DNA from: Poa pratensis | Lineage: Eukaryota > Streptophyta > Magnoliopsida > Poales > Poaceae | Assembly: GCA_947311845.1 (NCBI GenBank) | Contig: CAMZMU010000063.1 | Span: forward strand, 60,578,769 to 60,642,768 | Length of the DNA stretch: 64,000 bases | Reading direction: 5' to 3' | Translations under genes and position numbers: made by a program | Notes under the pieces: generated by a model | Seen by the model: the letters and a program-made list of their open reading frames with translations, nothing else | What the model was told of the DNA's origin: nothing | Databases searched by the model: none | Part shown: positions 25,237-35,807 of the stretch, one piece after another | Layout of the letters: each line of letters opens with the position of its first letter | Position numbering within the stretch: the stretch's first letter is position 1

Positions 25237-25386
25237 CTCCATCCTTTCCTAAAAATAAGATGTTTTAGCTATTTCAAATGGGGTCTTGATACTGACTGAA
25301 ATGGACGAGCATACACACTAAAACATGCCCAGATACATGTGAATCTAGAAAAGCCTAAAGATCCCTATATTTTGAAACAGAGGGAG
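25237..25386. mobile_element. Stowaway-type MITE (150 bp)
   Basis: Terminal repeats CTCCATCCTTTCC... and ...CAGAGGGAG with TA duplications at 25235-25236 and 25387-25388, as in Tc1/mariner-derived Stowaway elements. The left terminus is degraded. Confidence 0.75.
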
Positions 25387-25388
25387 TA

Positions 25389-26700
25389 CATTATAAAAAT
25401 AGGCACCACCACTAACATTAGAGAGTAGTTCAGAGACATGTATTAAGTACCAGTTGCATAAAATGCATGAATATTTTCAAATACAAATACAGAGAAACAC
25501 AAAAATCTAGTCCTACAGCTAATTTGAATTTTGCCATTGTTAAACGCAAAGGCAAAGTTTTGCTCAGATAAACTCTCGCCTGCATCTACGGGAGGGAGGA
25601 GAGGCATGGACAAAAACCAAGCTGCCGACACCACCGACCATCTATATCTACCTCTGTAGCTTCACTCACCGCCTATAGGAGATGCCAATACGCAAAGCCC
25701 ACTGGCTGGACGGTGGTGGCGGGATCTTCTCTTTGCAAGGCGCGTTGCATCGGCTCTGGATCGATGATGCTAGACAACTGACGTAGACGTTGGCTTGCCA
25801 TCTTAGGCTAGCCGGGGCGGCGTCCCCATGCGTGGTAGGGTCGCGTTCAGGCCGACCGCCGGGGATCCGACGCCTCGCTACGGATCCTTCAAGTGGAAAA
25901 TCACTAAGTTGCAACTTCTGCTGGCACGTCCAAAGAGTCACCACATGTATGACCAGAGGAGGTGGAGTGCACTCGCCGCCAACGCTTAACCAAAGCAACC
26001 ACGGAAGGATTCGAAGCCCCATCAGAAAGTCCCATCAGAAAGCCCGATGTTAGTGATTTGGTTAATAGAAAAACATGTGCTTTTGATTATTTTATATCAT
26101 GAAAATGATTTATTAAATATTTTTAATGTAAAATAGGCAAAATGTCCGCGGAAAGTCACTTTGCCTCCCGAGTTTCACTCCTCACAATATTTTATAAAAA
26201 TACAAAAGTATATTTCTATTTTTTTAGAAAAAACTGAAAAATTCCTGATGTAGTTAAACATGGAACCTACAAGCATGCAAATTCTCAATGTGAAATTATT
26301 TATATTATGGGCTACACAAAAATGACAAAATTTATGTTTTAGAGATTTGAAATTGTGTACTCAGATTTATGTATTTATCATTTGTGTGTAGCTCAGAATT
26401 TAAATATTTTATACTAAAACTTTGCACGTTTTGGAGTTAAATCATTGATAATATGCAGGATTTTTAAAAAAAAATTAAAATTTGTAAGCATAATTTTTTT
26501 TTTTAATGAAGTGAGCACTTGTGGCCGGGTGTAAAAACATCTCCACTCAAATATCCGGGCCTTTCTAATGCCGAATAGGCAAAGCCCAATGAATCTGGGA
26601 AAGGGAATTCGCTTCAAAAAAAAAAAGGGAAAGGGAACGAGACCTACCAAGTTAAATTGTTTCCATTTTCTCTCGATTTTACCCCATTTGTCGCTTGAGA
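25389..26700. other. Intergenic DNA upstream of the serpin gene
   Basis: No gene recognised; open frames on both strands at 25666-26053 have no domains. 26140-26520 is AT-rich and resembles other degenerate foldback sequences in the window, but I could not define terminal repeats. Confidence 0.35.
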
Positions 26701-26729
26701 ACAGACCTAGGTTTAGCAATTACCGTGCA

Positions 26730-26736
26730 TATAAAG
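26730..26736 (+). promoter_or_regulatory. Probable TATA box of the serpin gene
   Basis: TATAAAG lies 95 bp upstream of the serpin ATG at 26825, a normal plant spacing. Confidence 0.5.
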
Positions 26737-27070
26737 CCGATTATTGTTAGCGTGTATTAAGGAAAAGAAGAGATCGCGACCAGTCGATCGGGACGAGATT
26801 TTCTCTCTGTATCGAGAGCCTGCGATGGAGATCCCGACGGCGCAGGCTGACTTTGGCGGCCTGGCGGTGCTCTCTGCCGGTCTCGCGAGGCGCCTGCCTG
26901 ACGAGAAACCGGACAGCAACCTGGTATTCTCGCCGCTGTCCATCTACGGAGCGCTCGCACTCCTGGCCGCCGGCGCCCGGGGCGACACCCTGGAAGAGAT
27001 CCTCCGGGTCGTTGGCGCGCAGTCACGCGGCGAGCTCGAGGAGATCGTCGCCCGCGTGGCCGGAGACACG

Positions 27071-27075
27071 CTCAA
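27071..27075. repeat. Target-site duplication (left), CTCAA
   Basis: CTCAA at 27071-27075 matches 29871-29875 exactly and borders the two LTRs. Confidence 0.9.
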
Positions 27076-27361
27076 TGTAACACCCACGCATTCCCTGGGC
27101 TGGACTTGGGTGATGGACTGATGATATGGGCTTGGCCCAGCAGATCATGCCTCAGAGAAGGAAGGATAAAGAGACACAGAAGGTCAACACGAAGAGGATC
27201 GAATCGAACAGAACCGAGAACTGGTCTTCTCCTCTTCTTCTTCCTCTGGTCCACCCTCTTCAGGTCTGATTGCTACCACAAGCATTCCAAGGTTTGGTGC
27301 TACCACAAGCACCTGTATCATCTCACGTCACGGCAGTCGTCGGTGGCCACGGGATATAACA
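27076..27361 (+). repeat. 5' LTR (286 bp) of the element in the serpin gene
   Basis: TGTAACACCC to GGGATATAACA; identical to 29585-29870. Confidence 0.92.
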
Positions 27362-27364
27362 GTT

Positions 27365-27376
27365 TGGTATCAGAGC
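27365..27376 (+). promoter_or_regulatory. Primer binding site (tRNA-Met type)
   Basis: TGGTATCAGAGC, directly downstream of the 5' LTR. Confidence 0.85.
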
Positions 27377-27593
27377 TAGAAAATCCCATCCAAAAAAAAT
27401 TCCCCAATTTTTTTTTCCACTACGGCCGCCTCGATCTACACCTAGTCGCCGGCCATCTGACGCAGCGGCGACCTCATCTCCTTCCCCACCATCAGAGGCA
27501 TCGTCCTCGCTCATCTCCACGCATAGGGTTGTGACTGCTCGTACTATCCACGCCGGCGTCGCCCTCGCTCCCTCCACGCCCACAAGGTGTTTG

Positions 27594-29465
27594 ATGCTTG
27601 GCTCGGCTGTCAACATCGGCAGCAACCATGCCGTGGTCGCGTTCCCGACTAGTGGCATGTCGTGTCTCCCTCCTATGACCTCGACCGGTGCTGGGAACGA
27701 CACGCTGCAAGGTGTGCATGGGCTTGGTGTGAACCCGCCTGCAAGCTGTTCGACCTATGTCCTGAATGGTTCGAGGGAAGGTTGTGTGGCAGGGGCTAGC
27801 GTGGTCAACACCGACCCACCGCGCTCCACCTCGTTCCCTTGCTTTGATGGTACCGATCCACGCCTCTGGCGAAATCAGTGTCTCGAGTACTTCAATCACT
27901 TCAATATACAAAAGTGCATGTGGGTTGTCGCTGCATCTTTACACATGGAAGGCAAGGCCAAAGTTTGGTACGAGGCATACAGGCTGGCTCAGGTGGTTGG
28001 TGCTTGGCCTGAGTTCATCAACGATGTTGAATCCCACTTTGGTGTTAGGGATCTTCCACCATCGACAACAATGCTTGGGGCTGCTCATCCGAGTGTTGAT
28101 GTTCATGGAAGTGAGGACATATCACCAAATCTGATGCACGCAACTGTCGAGTCGACGGAGCCCACTGCCGCTGGTTATGAAAAAATTCTCACTCATGTCA
28201 GTGGCATGTCACTTTTCCGGGAGGTTTGTTTGGATCATGCGGATGATATTGGCGATAGTGTGCTCACTAGCGTTGGAAGCTCGTCACTTTTTCTGGAGAT
28301 TGGTCTAGATTCTGAGAATGAAGAGCTTGGCGGCACTCTGCTCACTCATGTCGGGGGCATGTCATTGTTCCAAGAGCCTATGTTGGCAGCCACACAACCA
28401 TGGTGTGAAAGTGCTTTTATTCCTGGATTTAAGGAGCAGCGTTATATGATGAAAACGGATGCAGAGCTGTGTGAACAATGGGATCCAGGGATCCTGGTGG
28501 AGAAGACATTCATATTGGCAGTGCACGATGTCGATAGGACAAAGAGATTGTTTCTTGGCAGCAAAATTCAGATCCTTGAAGCAATAGGTAGTGAGCGGCC
28601 AGCTCCTTGGCCATCCTGGAGGTACTATTGTTGTGGTGAGATACTAGGGTTTCAAAGTAATGCAAGTATACAGGCACTTGGTGGTGCACGACACGGAACA
28701 TGGGTTGCACTACGCCCGTTGTCTTGGTCTTGGTTCATCTGTTATCTGACTGGAGTGCGACTGAAACAACCAACTGCGGAAATGAAAAATCTCAGTAAGG
28801 AGCAATTAGTGGAGGTACTATGCTCTATCATTTTCCATTGCATCACCATCGGATCAGTGCACTACCCTTCAATCAATGTCCTGGAACTCTTTTCGTGCAC
28901 CGTGTGGTACATTCTGGGGATTAAAACTTGCAGACATGACTTAGACAAGGCAGAGATTGCTTGCAGCATTCGTGGGCTTGCTCTTCCACAAGGTGGTGTT
29001 GTCAAGAGGGTACGGGCTGGTCGATGTTTAGTTGTACACACATGCTGTCAGTTGAGTCTTGACATCAATTCTGGGTGCAAGGACTTTATTTTGTGTCTTG
29101 GATGGATGTTTGTCAGAATGGGAAACACCTGTTCCTTACATCCGATCCTATCATGGAACCCTCCTCAAGTGATTTTCCTATGCTGTGTTGACACAACCCA
29201 CACTTCTGAACCAAGGGCTGTTGTAAAGATGGGAGCCAAATACATCAAGCTGACTGGAAGGAATATTGTGCCAGTACCGGATCATGAGCAGAACACAATT
29301 GTGGTCATTCCAGAACTCGTCTTGCCACTGCAAGGACTACAGAGGCTTGCTCTTTTGACTGTCTGTGAACATCAAGGTGTGTACTTATTAGCTATCATGC
29401 CTTTTATGACTTGTGTCAAGGTCTCAGATGCACACATACAGTGGGATCCCGGTGGGTTCTTGTAG
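27594..29465 (+). CDS. Gag-like ORF of the non-autonomous element, 623 aa from the first ATG
   Basis: The frame is open from at least 27531 (a GTG codon) to the stop at 29463-29465; the first ATG is at 27594. Counting from 27531, residues about 102-171 resemble the retrotransposon Gag core: FPCFDGTDPRLW, then ECYFNHF-like and ASLHMEGKAKVWYEAY, ending WPEFINDVESHFG. Residues about 219-285 hold three diverged ~32-residue repeats of the form LTHVGGMSLFxE. The remaining ~360 residues contain no zinc knuckle, protease DTG, reverse transcriptase YxDD or integrase motif, and I do not recognise them. An uninterrupted frame of this length in an element with identical LTRs may reflect selection or simply youth. 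The C-terminal part could be captured sequence or scrambled Pol; only a search can tell. Confidence 0.6.
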   Translation: MLGSAVNIGSNHAVVAFPTSGMSCLPPMTSTGAGNDTLQGVHGLGVNPPASCSTYVLNGSREGCVAGASVVNTDPPRSTSFPCFDGTDPRLWRNQCLEYFNHFNIQKCMWVVAASLHMEGKAKVWYEAYRLAQVVGAWPEFINDVESHFGVRDLPPSTTMLGAAHPSVDVHGSEDISPNLMHATVESTEPTAAGYEKILTHVSGMSLFREVCLDHADDIGDSVLTSVGSSSLFLEIGLDSENEELGGTLLTHVGGMSLFQEPMLAATQPWCESAFIPGFKEQRYMMKTDAELCEQWDPGILVEKTFILAVHDVDRTKRLFLGSKIQILEAIGSERPAPWPSWRYYCCGEILGFQSNASIQALGGARHGTWVALRPLSWSWFICYLTGVRLKQPTAEMKNLSKEQLVEVLCSIIFHCITIGSVHYPSINVLELFSCTVWYILGIKTCRHDLDKAEIACSIRGLALPQGGVVKRVRAGRCLVVHTCCQLSLDINSGCKDFILCLGWMFVRMGNTCSLHPILSWNPPQVIFLCCVDTTHTSEPRAVVKMGAKYIKLTGRNIVPVPDHEQNTIVVIPELVLPLQGLQRLALLTVCEHQGVYLLAIMPFMTCVKVSDAHIQWDPGGFL

Positions 29466-29584
29466 ACCATGAGTGGTGAACACGACTCGGCCAGGCAACC
29501 TCAATGCTGAAGTGGGAGCGAAAAACTATGGCGACATGAGCACGCTATTGCTTGAGGACAAGCAATATTTTGCCGGGGCGGTAG

Positions 29585-29870
29585 TGTAACACCCACGCAT
29601 TCCCTGGGCTGGACTTGGGTGATGGACTGATGATATGGGCTTGGCCCAGCAGATCATGCCTCAGAGAAGGAAGGATAAAGAGACACAGAAGGTCAACACG
29701 AAGAGGATCGAATCGAACAGAACCGAGAACTGGTCTTCTCCTCTTCTTCTTCCTCTGGTCCACCCTCTTCAGGTCTGATTGCTACCACAAGCATTCCAAG
29801 GTTTGGTGCTACCACAAGCACCTGTATCATCTCACGTCACGGCAGTCGTCGGTGGCCACGGGATATAACA
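29585..29870 (+). repeat. 3' LTR (286 bp) of the element in the serpin gene
   Basis: Identical to 27076-27361 and followed by the second CTCAA. Confidence 0.92.
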
Positions 29871-31200
29871 CTCAAAGACCAGTCCGACTCCGGCGGGCCG
29901 CGCGTCGCGTTCGCGAGTGGCATCTGGAGCGAGCTCACGTGCCCGCTAAAACCAGCGTTCCGGGAGGTCGTCGTGGGCACGTACAAGGCCGAGGCCAGCA
30001 GCGTCGACTTCATCAACTATCCGGAGGCAGCACGGGATCAGATCAACGCGTGGGTTGCACAGGCCACAAGAAATCTGATCGGTTCCATCTTTGGTCCGCG
30101 ATCAATCACGCCGCTCACCCGCGTAGTGCTCGGCAACGCCATATACTTCAAGGGGAAGTGGGATAGGCCCTTTGATAAGAAGCGCACCATGAACAAGCTT
30201 TTCTACCGTCTCGATGGCGGCACCATCGACGTGCCCTTCATGAAGAGCCGGTCGTCGCAGTTCATCGCAGTGCACGACGGGTTCAAGGTGCTCAAACTCC
30301 GCTACCAGATGGCACAAGCGCAAGATAATCCATCTGGCCATGGTACGTGTTGATGAGAGGAAAGGCTCAAAGAGCCCTGCTTTTATAAAGCAACCCAAAC
30401 GTCAAACCAGTTAAGGGGACAGCACCCCTACTGTTACATGGTACGTGTTGATCATCTCAATCTTGCTGGTCAGTCCTCTTATACATTATTGCTTTCGAGA
30501 TTTATACTGTGGGATTTCCTATTACCATAGTTTTCCTTTTTTTGTTTTTTTGCCGGGACCATTCATAGTTTTCCAATCTTCCTCCTCCCGGCCACACTAT
30601 GGTACCAATGCAATCTATTATGGTGACATGTTAACAGGCTATGCGAAGTTGTCCTTTGATCGTAACAAGCGCACGAAGGTGTCTTCTCAGCCTAACAGGC
30701 GTACTCAGTTCTGCATGTGCATCTTCCTCCCAGATGCCCGCGACGGCTTGCAGAACCTGGTTGACATGATTGCATCCCAGCCTGGCTTCCTGCACGAGCA
30801 CATGCCGAAGAAGAAGATCGATGTCGATGAGTTCCGGGTCCCCAAGTTCAAATTGTCCTTCGAAAGCAGCGTCGTCACAATTCTCAAGAAGCTGGGGCTT
30901 CAATTGCCCTTCGGTGCTCAAGCCGATCTGTCTGACATGGTAGAGCGTGATGAATCTGGCTTTCCATTGGTCGTGAGTGAGGTCATCCACAAGGCGGTTA
31001 TCGAGGTAAACGAGGAAGGCACCGAAGCTGCGGCTGTCACCATGATGAATATAAGGGTTGGATGTTCAATGAGACCGCGGTCACCACCTCCTCGAGTGGA
31101 TTTTGTAGCTGACCATCCGTTTGCCTACTTCATAGTGGAGGAGGCGACCGGCGCAGTCGTCTTTGCAGGGAATATCCTCGACCCGTCCAGAGAGAACTAG

Positions 31201-32084
31201 GCTGTCTTAAACTCTGATTTTGTCTTAATAAGGATTTGGATCCCCGGATAAGTAATAGTGACATTTTCATGTGACATTTTCTCCGGATAAATTATAAAGA
31301 ATTCAGTTCTGCTGTGCTTTACAGATTTCAATTGTAACATAGACCCGTCCCAGTTACCAGCCTCCACCTGATAAGAGATTGTGGAAATTCAACCCATGAA
31401 CTCCACTTTCACCCAACCAGTTAGGGGATCATAGGTCTCTTATTCCCATTCCTAGTTGTCAGGTTTTTATCATAAGTCACTGGACGTCAAAGAGTTTAGG
31501 GGAGACATAATGGACTAAATGCTCTTTTGAACACGCGCTGTTGCTTTTATTATTTTTTCTAAATTGACCGCCTAAAGTCTTAGAGTTGAGGTGGTGAGAA
31601 ATGCTTACCATGGATCCACCGTTCATTTCGTTGGACATTCATGCGCCTGTCTATTCGTATTTTAGTGATGTATATGGTATGTTTTTTTCACAACCAGTTA
31701 GATACATTAATACATACACAACACAAAGCACATATGTCGTGCAAAAGGGTAGCAACTTAACACATATAACTCAATATAGAACCAATCCATCAGGTATTCA
31801 GGTTAGCTTTTTCATCCAAGCCCGTACGCCTGCACCATGTGACGAAGATCTTACTATCTTAGTTGCCACTTCTTTTGGTGAGTCCAGGGAATGTAGCAAC
31901 AGGCCAACAGAGTAGTTCTGAAACAGCAATCAGTTAGTTTGAGTTTACAGATGCGGCACGAGAAAAAGGACAAAACCTGTGCGCTAAGACTCGACAGGAA
32001 ATAACCGTGAGGTAAAACCTTATAGGAAGAGAAACTGTGCCTGATGGTCAGCAAAATTTGTACTATTGCAACATTTTTCCCGGG
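31201..32084. other. Serpin 3' flank, no gene
   Basis: Contains AATAA-type words soon after the serpin stop. An open frame at 31601-31915 has no recognisable domain. Confidence 0.4.
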
Positions 32085-32318
32085 AATAGGGTGGTGGGAA
32101 AGTGCCTTTAAAGGTGGGGGCGGCGGCGCCTCCGGAGTCGCGTGAAGCGAACAAGGAGGCTAGGTTATTTCCGGTTTTTGTTCTCTACATGCCTTTATGT
32201 ACTCCTGTTTGGAAATGTTTCTTTTTTTATTTTTGTTGCGTTATATGTATGAAACTATGTAGCTCCTTTGGTTTCATTAATGAAATTGGAGGAAACCCTT
32301 TTGTCTAAAAAAAAATCC
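32085..32318 (+). mobile_element. 3' end of a LINE-like retroposon with poly(A)
   Basis: A GC-rich start gives way to a T-rich 3' portion (GTTTCATTAATGAAATTGG) ending in a run of A at 32309-32317, the form of truncated plant LINE tails. No target duplication found. Confidence 0.45.
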
Positions 32319-32729
32319 TTTTCTACATTCCAAGCACCAGTCCATGTGTTATTTATGTAGTCCTATGTTTTAATATTTTCGTGTTACAGATGTGAATTTC
32401 TGTATGCTTTACACCTAATATGCACGTTCCTGTATTATTTATGTTTTCGATGACATTTATATGTCCATGGTCAAATTCTTTTTTAGATGCTCTTTCTACA
32501 ATTCTGAAGTATGCATTGCAAACACAGTTTTGGCATTCCAACTACATACACAATTACCCAGGAACAAGCTTTGGTACATTAGTTACAGCACAGCCTAATG
32601 CACAATCGTGACTGTAGGATGAATGGATGATGATACAATACATAATAAGGTGTTTAAACTAGCCAGTAGGGGTAACTCGATCCGTTCTTTTGCCATTAGA
32701 ACTCCCTGGGGGCTGATCACAGCTAGCTA
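32319..32729. other. Intergenic DNA between serpin and YSL copy 1
   Basis: AT-rich, probably including the 3' untranslated region of the minus-strand YSL gene. Nothing else seen. Confidence 0.4.
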
Positions 32730-33619
32730 CTAGTTTCCTAGGTAGGCGTCCACTCCGGCATTCACCGATCTCGACAGAAACTTCATGCAAATCGGCGGCT
32801 TCACCTTGGCAAGAGCAAGGATGGACTGCGGCAAGGACCAAATGCCGTCGCCACAGATCAGCCCCGAGGCGACGGCAGGCCCGAACGCGTCCGCTTCGGC
32901 CTTGTTGAGCTTGCTCCAGACGAAGACGATGACGGTGCCGACGAACATGTCGATGGCGAAGTAGGGCCCGATGTAGAAGGGTATCGCCATGGCCATGGGG
33001 AGCGGGATGTACTTGGCGACCTTGCTCGGCGCGGAGTCCCTAACCAGGTTGATTACGATGGCCGCGGCGAAGAACACGTAGCAGAGCGTGAGGCAGTTGT
33101 CGGGAAGCTTGGAGAAGCCCTCGACGCCCAGTATGGCCATGTTCCGGTACACGGTGGCGAACGGCGCCGGGTACTCGCTGCCGTCCTTTCCGATGTCGAA
33201 GGACTTGTAGAAGAGCCAGAAGACACATGGCGCGATGACGCAGCCCATCGCGGTGCCGATCACCTGGCTGATGAACATGGACCTCGGCGACGCCAGCGTC
33301 AGGTATCCCGTCTTGAAGTCCTGCATCAGGTCGGCGGCCGTGGACACGATGCTCATCATGACGCCGCAGGCGGCGAGCCCGACGAGCACGCCGCCATGCG
33401 AGGCGCCAGCCCACGCGCCGAAGATGAAGATGGCGAGCTTGCCGTAGGTGGACGCGAGGGACCAGTCGGTGAGCCCCATCCCGTAGGCGTTGCAGAAGGC
33501 CAGCACGGGCGCGAAAACGTACACGACCAGAATGAAGTACCACTTGAGCTCCGGGAAGATCTGGGGTAGTGTGGCGATCGACACCGCGGCGACGGCGGCA
33601 TATCCCGCGAACGCGATGC

Positions 33620-33632
33620 GTTTGGGATTTGG
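33620..33632 (-). other. Frameshift site in YSL copy 1
   Basis: On the minus strand the codons for QIP are followed by AAACGC one base out of phase with the downstream transporter frame. The intact paralogue at 55905-55945 has an uninterrupted frame here. The last exon is 1100 bp, not a multiple of three, while the first five exons sum to 1071 bp. Confidence 0.85.
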
Positions 33633-34912
33633 CCCTTGAGGAAGAATTCGGTGCGGCGTTGATCGTCGTAGGAGACGGCTTCGCCTGTTGCCGTGGCGCT
33701 GCCCTCGTCTGAGACAGGAATGGTGCTATTCTTTTTCGTCATCGCTATGAAGGCAGAAGTTGTGCGATAGAGAACCCTGACGAAGTTGTACAGGCCGTCC
33801 CCAAGGATCAAGGCGATGGCTATGAACACCTAAGAAATAATACCATCGTTGGCAATGCCTGCTTAGTATTACTGGCAGGCAGTAAAAAACAAAGATGGTG
33901 AAATGTCTAGATATTTACCCGGTAACCTTGGAGACCACGGAGACTAGTGTCTGCGAGCTCGGCACCAAACCAACTCCCTCTCTTGTTGTGTATCAGGGGC
34001 CACATTAATCCCCATGAGAGGATGCCTCCAAGTAGAACAGATACGTTCACGATGTGCGGGCAGATCATACCAACTCCAACATAGGTAGGAGAGAAATCGA
34101 AGTAAAACCTGAAATTTTTAAAATGTGGGGTTGAATTTTGACTTCTGAGAACCAGCACATTACATTGTTGTGACCAAATAGATCTAGGATGCTTCACTCT
34201 GCTTTCAGATATTCTGACCAAGATAAACAAGTAGTCTGATCTAACCTGTTCTTATAGGCTTCAAGGCCTAGTGTAGGGAAGCTACTAAATCCACAGTTAT
34301 CTCCAGCAGTATAGAACCACTGAAAGAAGCCCCAAAGGAAGCTGAACGAAAAGAACTTGCCCAGTGTCTTTACCTGCTTCCTGAAACATCATTTTCCCAA
34401 AATTTTGTCAGTAACTGTAACTAACAAGAAAACCATTAGCAAATACTATAACATTCAGATGATTTACTTTGCAAGCTTTGCACCCTCTGGCGTGTGGAAA
34501 CCATTGATGAGATAGGCAGTCGCTGTACCACTTGGATAGGTCAGCTTATAGTCGACGATCATAATCTGTACCGTCAAGTGATTTCATGGTTATATATTAA
34601 TTGCCGGGATGATACTGTAACTACAAATGTGGAGGATGTAGAAACAAGCTGAAGATTATTAACCTTTCTCAGAGGCACAAGAGCAAACAGCCCAACAAAA
34701 CTGACGAGGAGCAAAAATCCTATCATCCACCCGATTTGAGGATCCTTGACATTCTCAGGAGTGTTAGTTTCTGGGTCTATCTTAGCGATAACTTCACTCA
34801 TGCCGAACAAGTAACTGCCAAATCCACCTGATCAATTGGAACGAGAGATAGTACAGTGAATATCACATTTCTGTTTGCACGGAAAACGAATATGAAATAT
34901 GTGTTCAGCAGT

Positions 34913-35141
34913 CAGTGGCGGATCTAGCTTCAAAATATTGGGGTGCCAGAATCTATATGAACAATACAACTTTAATAAATGGGTTCAATTTTTTTGAATA
35001 TTACACTACAAATAGTGTATTTTGGTCTAAATATCTTCACAACTTCAACAAATAGTGTTAAATATGCATTTAATTATTGGAAAACAAGTGTAATCTATAT
35101 AGTATAAACTATTTTGCATTCCCCCCCTAGATACGCCCCCG
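34913..35141. mobile_element. hAT-like MITE in intron 1 of YSL copy 1 (229 bp)
   Basis: Ends CAGTGGCGGATCTAG and CTAGATACGCCCCCG are imperfect inverted repeats. TCAGCAGT flanks both sides (34905-34912 and 35142-35149), a perfect 8-bp duplication as for hAT elements. Confidence 0.8.
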
Positions 35142-35357
35142 TCAGCAGTTCAGGTTACAACATGCATGCTATCCAAAGAAAATGACATACAAACCGGGGA
35201 CACAGTAAAACCCAGTTAACCAGATTTCATTGGCGACCATTAGTAATTGGTCATACTCACACGGCTAGTTTTCCCATGTGTGTGGGTGTGTGTGGGGGGG
35301 GGGGGGGTGTCTGTTCAAATTTGAAATCGCAGCCAAAAATATTTAGATGTTTCCAAC

Positions 35358-35807
35358 CATAGTTTTAAAAACCGAACCGGACCGCCGGTTCAACCAGAAC
35401 CGTAACCCTCCCCGGTCTGTTAAGCGCACTGAACCGCCCCGCAGGCGAACCGGAAAAACCGGAGCCGCGGTCAAACCGGCGGTTTCGATGAAAACCTGCG
35501 CCTAACAGACCGACTAATCCCTTCCGCGCGAGAAATACAATTTGCGTGAGGCAGGAATTGACCACGCGACCTCCTGCAGGGCGCGTGGACACTTCCTCTG
35601 CGATAGCCACCAGGTGTGTCGGAAGTTCTTGTCATAGTATTACACTTATTGATTTTATATGTTCACTTTTCTAACAGATTATTAATATTTCTTCACAATT
35701 CTATTTAAAAAAACCAGCAAGTGAACCGGGCAACCGGCGGTTTAACCGGTGAAACGTGAACCGAGACCATCGCCAGTTCGATCGCCGGTCTGGTTTTTTA
35801 AACTATG
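35358..35807. mobile_element. hAT-like foldback element in intron 1 of YSL copy 1 (450 bp)
   Basis: Terminal inverted repeats start CATAGTTTTAAAAACC at the left and end GGTTTTTTAAACTATG at the right, and continue into CCGG-rich complementary arms. Flanks TTTCCAAC (35350-35357) and GTTCCAAC (35808-35815) match at 7 of 8 bases. The interior has no transposase. Confidence 0.75.

Larger units (their letters stand above)
27076..29870 (+). mobile_element. Very recent LTR retrotransposon inserted in the serpin exon, 2.8 kb
   Basis: The LTRs 27076-27361 and 29585-29870 are both 286 bp and identical by eye over their whole length. TSD is CTCAA. The primer site TGGTATCAGAGC (tRNA-Met type) is at 27365-27376, four bases after the 5' LTR. 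The sequence before the 3' LTR (CTTGAGGACAAGC ... GGGGCGGTAG) resembles the end of chromovirus-type Gypsy elements. The interior carries one long open frame with a Gag-like segment but no protease, reverse transcriptase, RNase H or integrase, so the element is non-autonomous. Identical LTRs mean too little time for a substitution, so this insertion may be polymorphic between lines. Confidence 0.92.
26825..31200 (+). pseudogene. Plant serpin (serine protease inhibitor family), exon 1 split by a retrotransposon
   Basis: Coding parts are 26825-27075 and 29876-30342 (exon 1, interrupted) and about 30569-31200 (exon 2; a second in-phase acceptor is at 30638). Serpins trap proteases by inserting a cleaved reactive loop into a beta sheet. 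Seen here: NLVFSPLSIYGALALLAAGA near the N terminus, [44 protein letters not shown], the loop hinge NEEGTEAAA and the C-terminal [13 protein letters not shown] and FAGNILDP. Donor CATG-GTACGT at 30343 matches the phase of either acceptor. Removing the element and one TSD copy keeps the frame across the junction, so no other lesion is seen in exon 1. The expected product would be about 425-450 residues, in the plant serpin range. As assembled, translation reads into the LTR and stops at about 27121. The gene is tail to tail with the YSL copy at 32730-37819. Confidence 0.88.
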
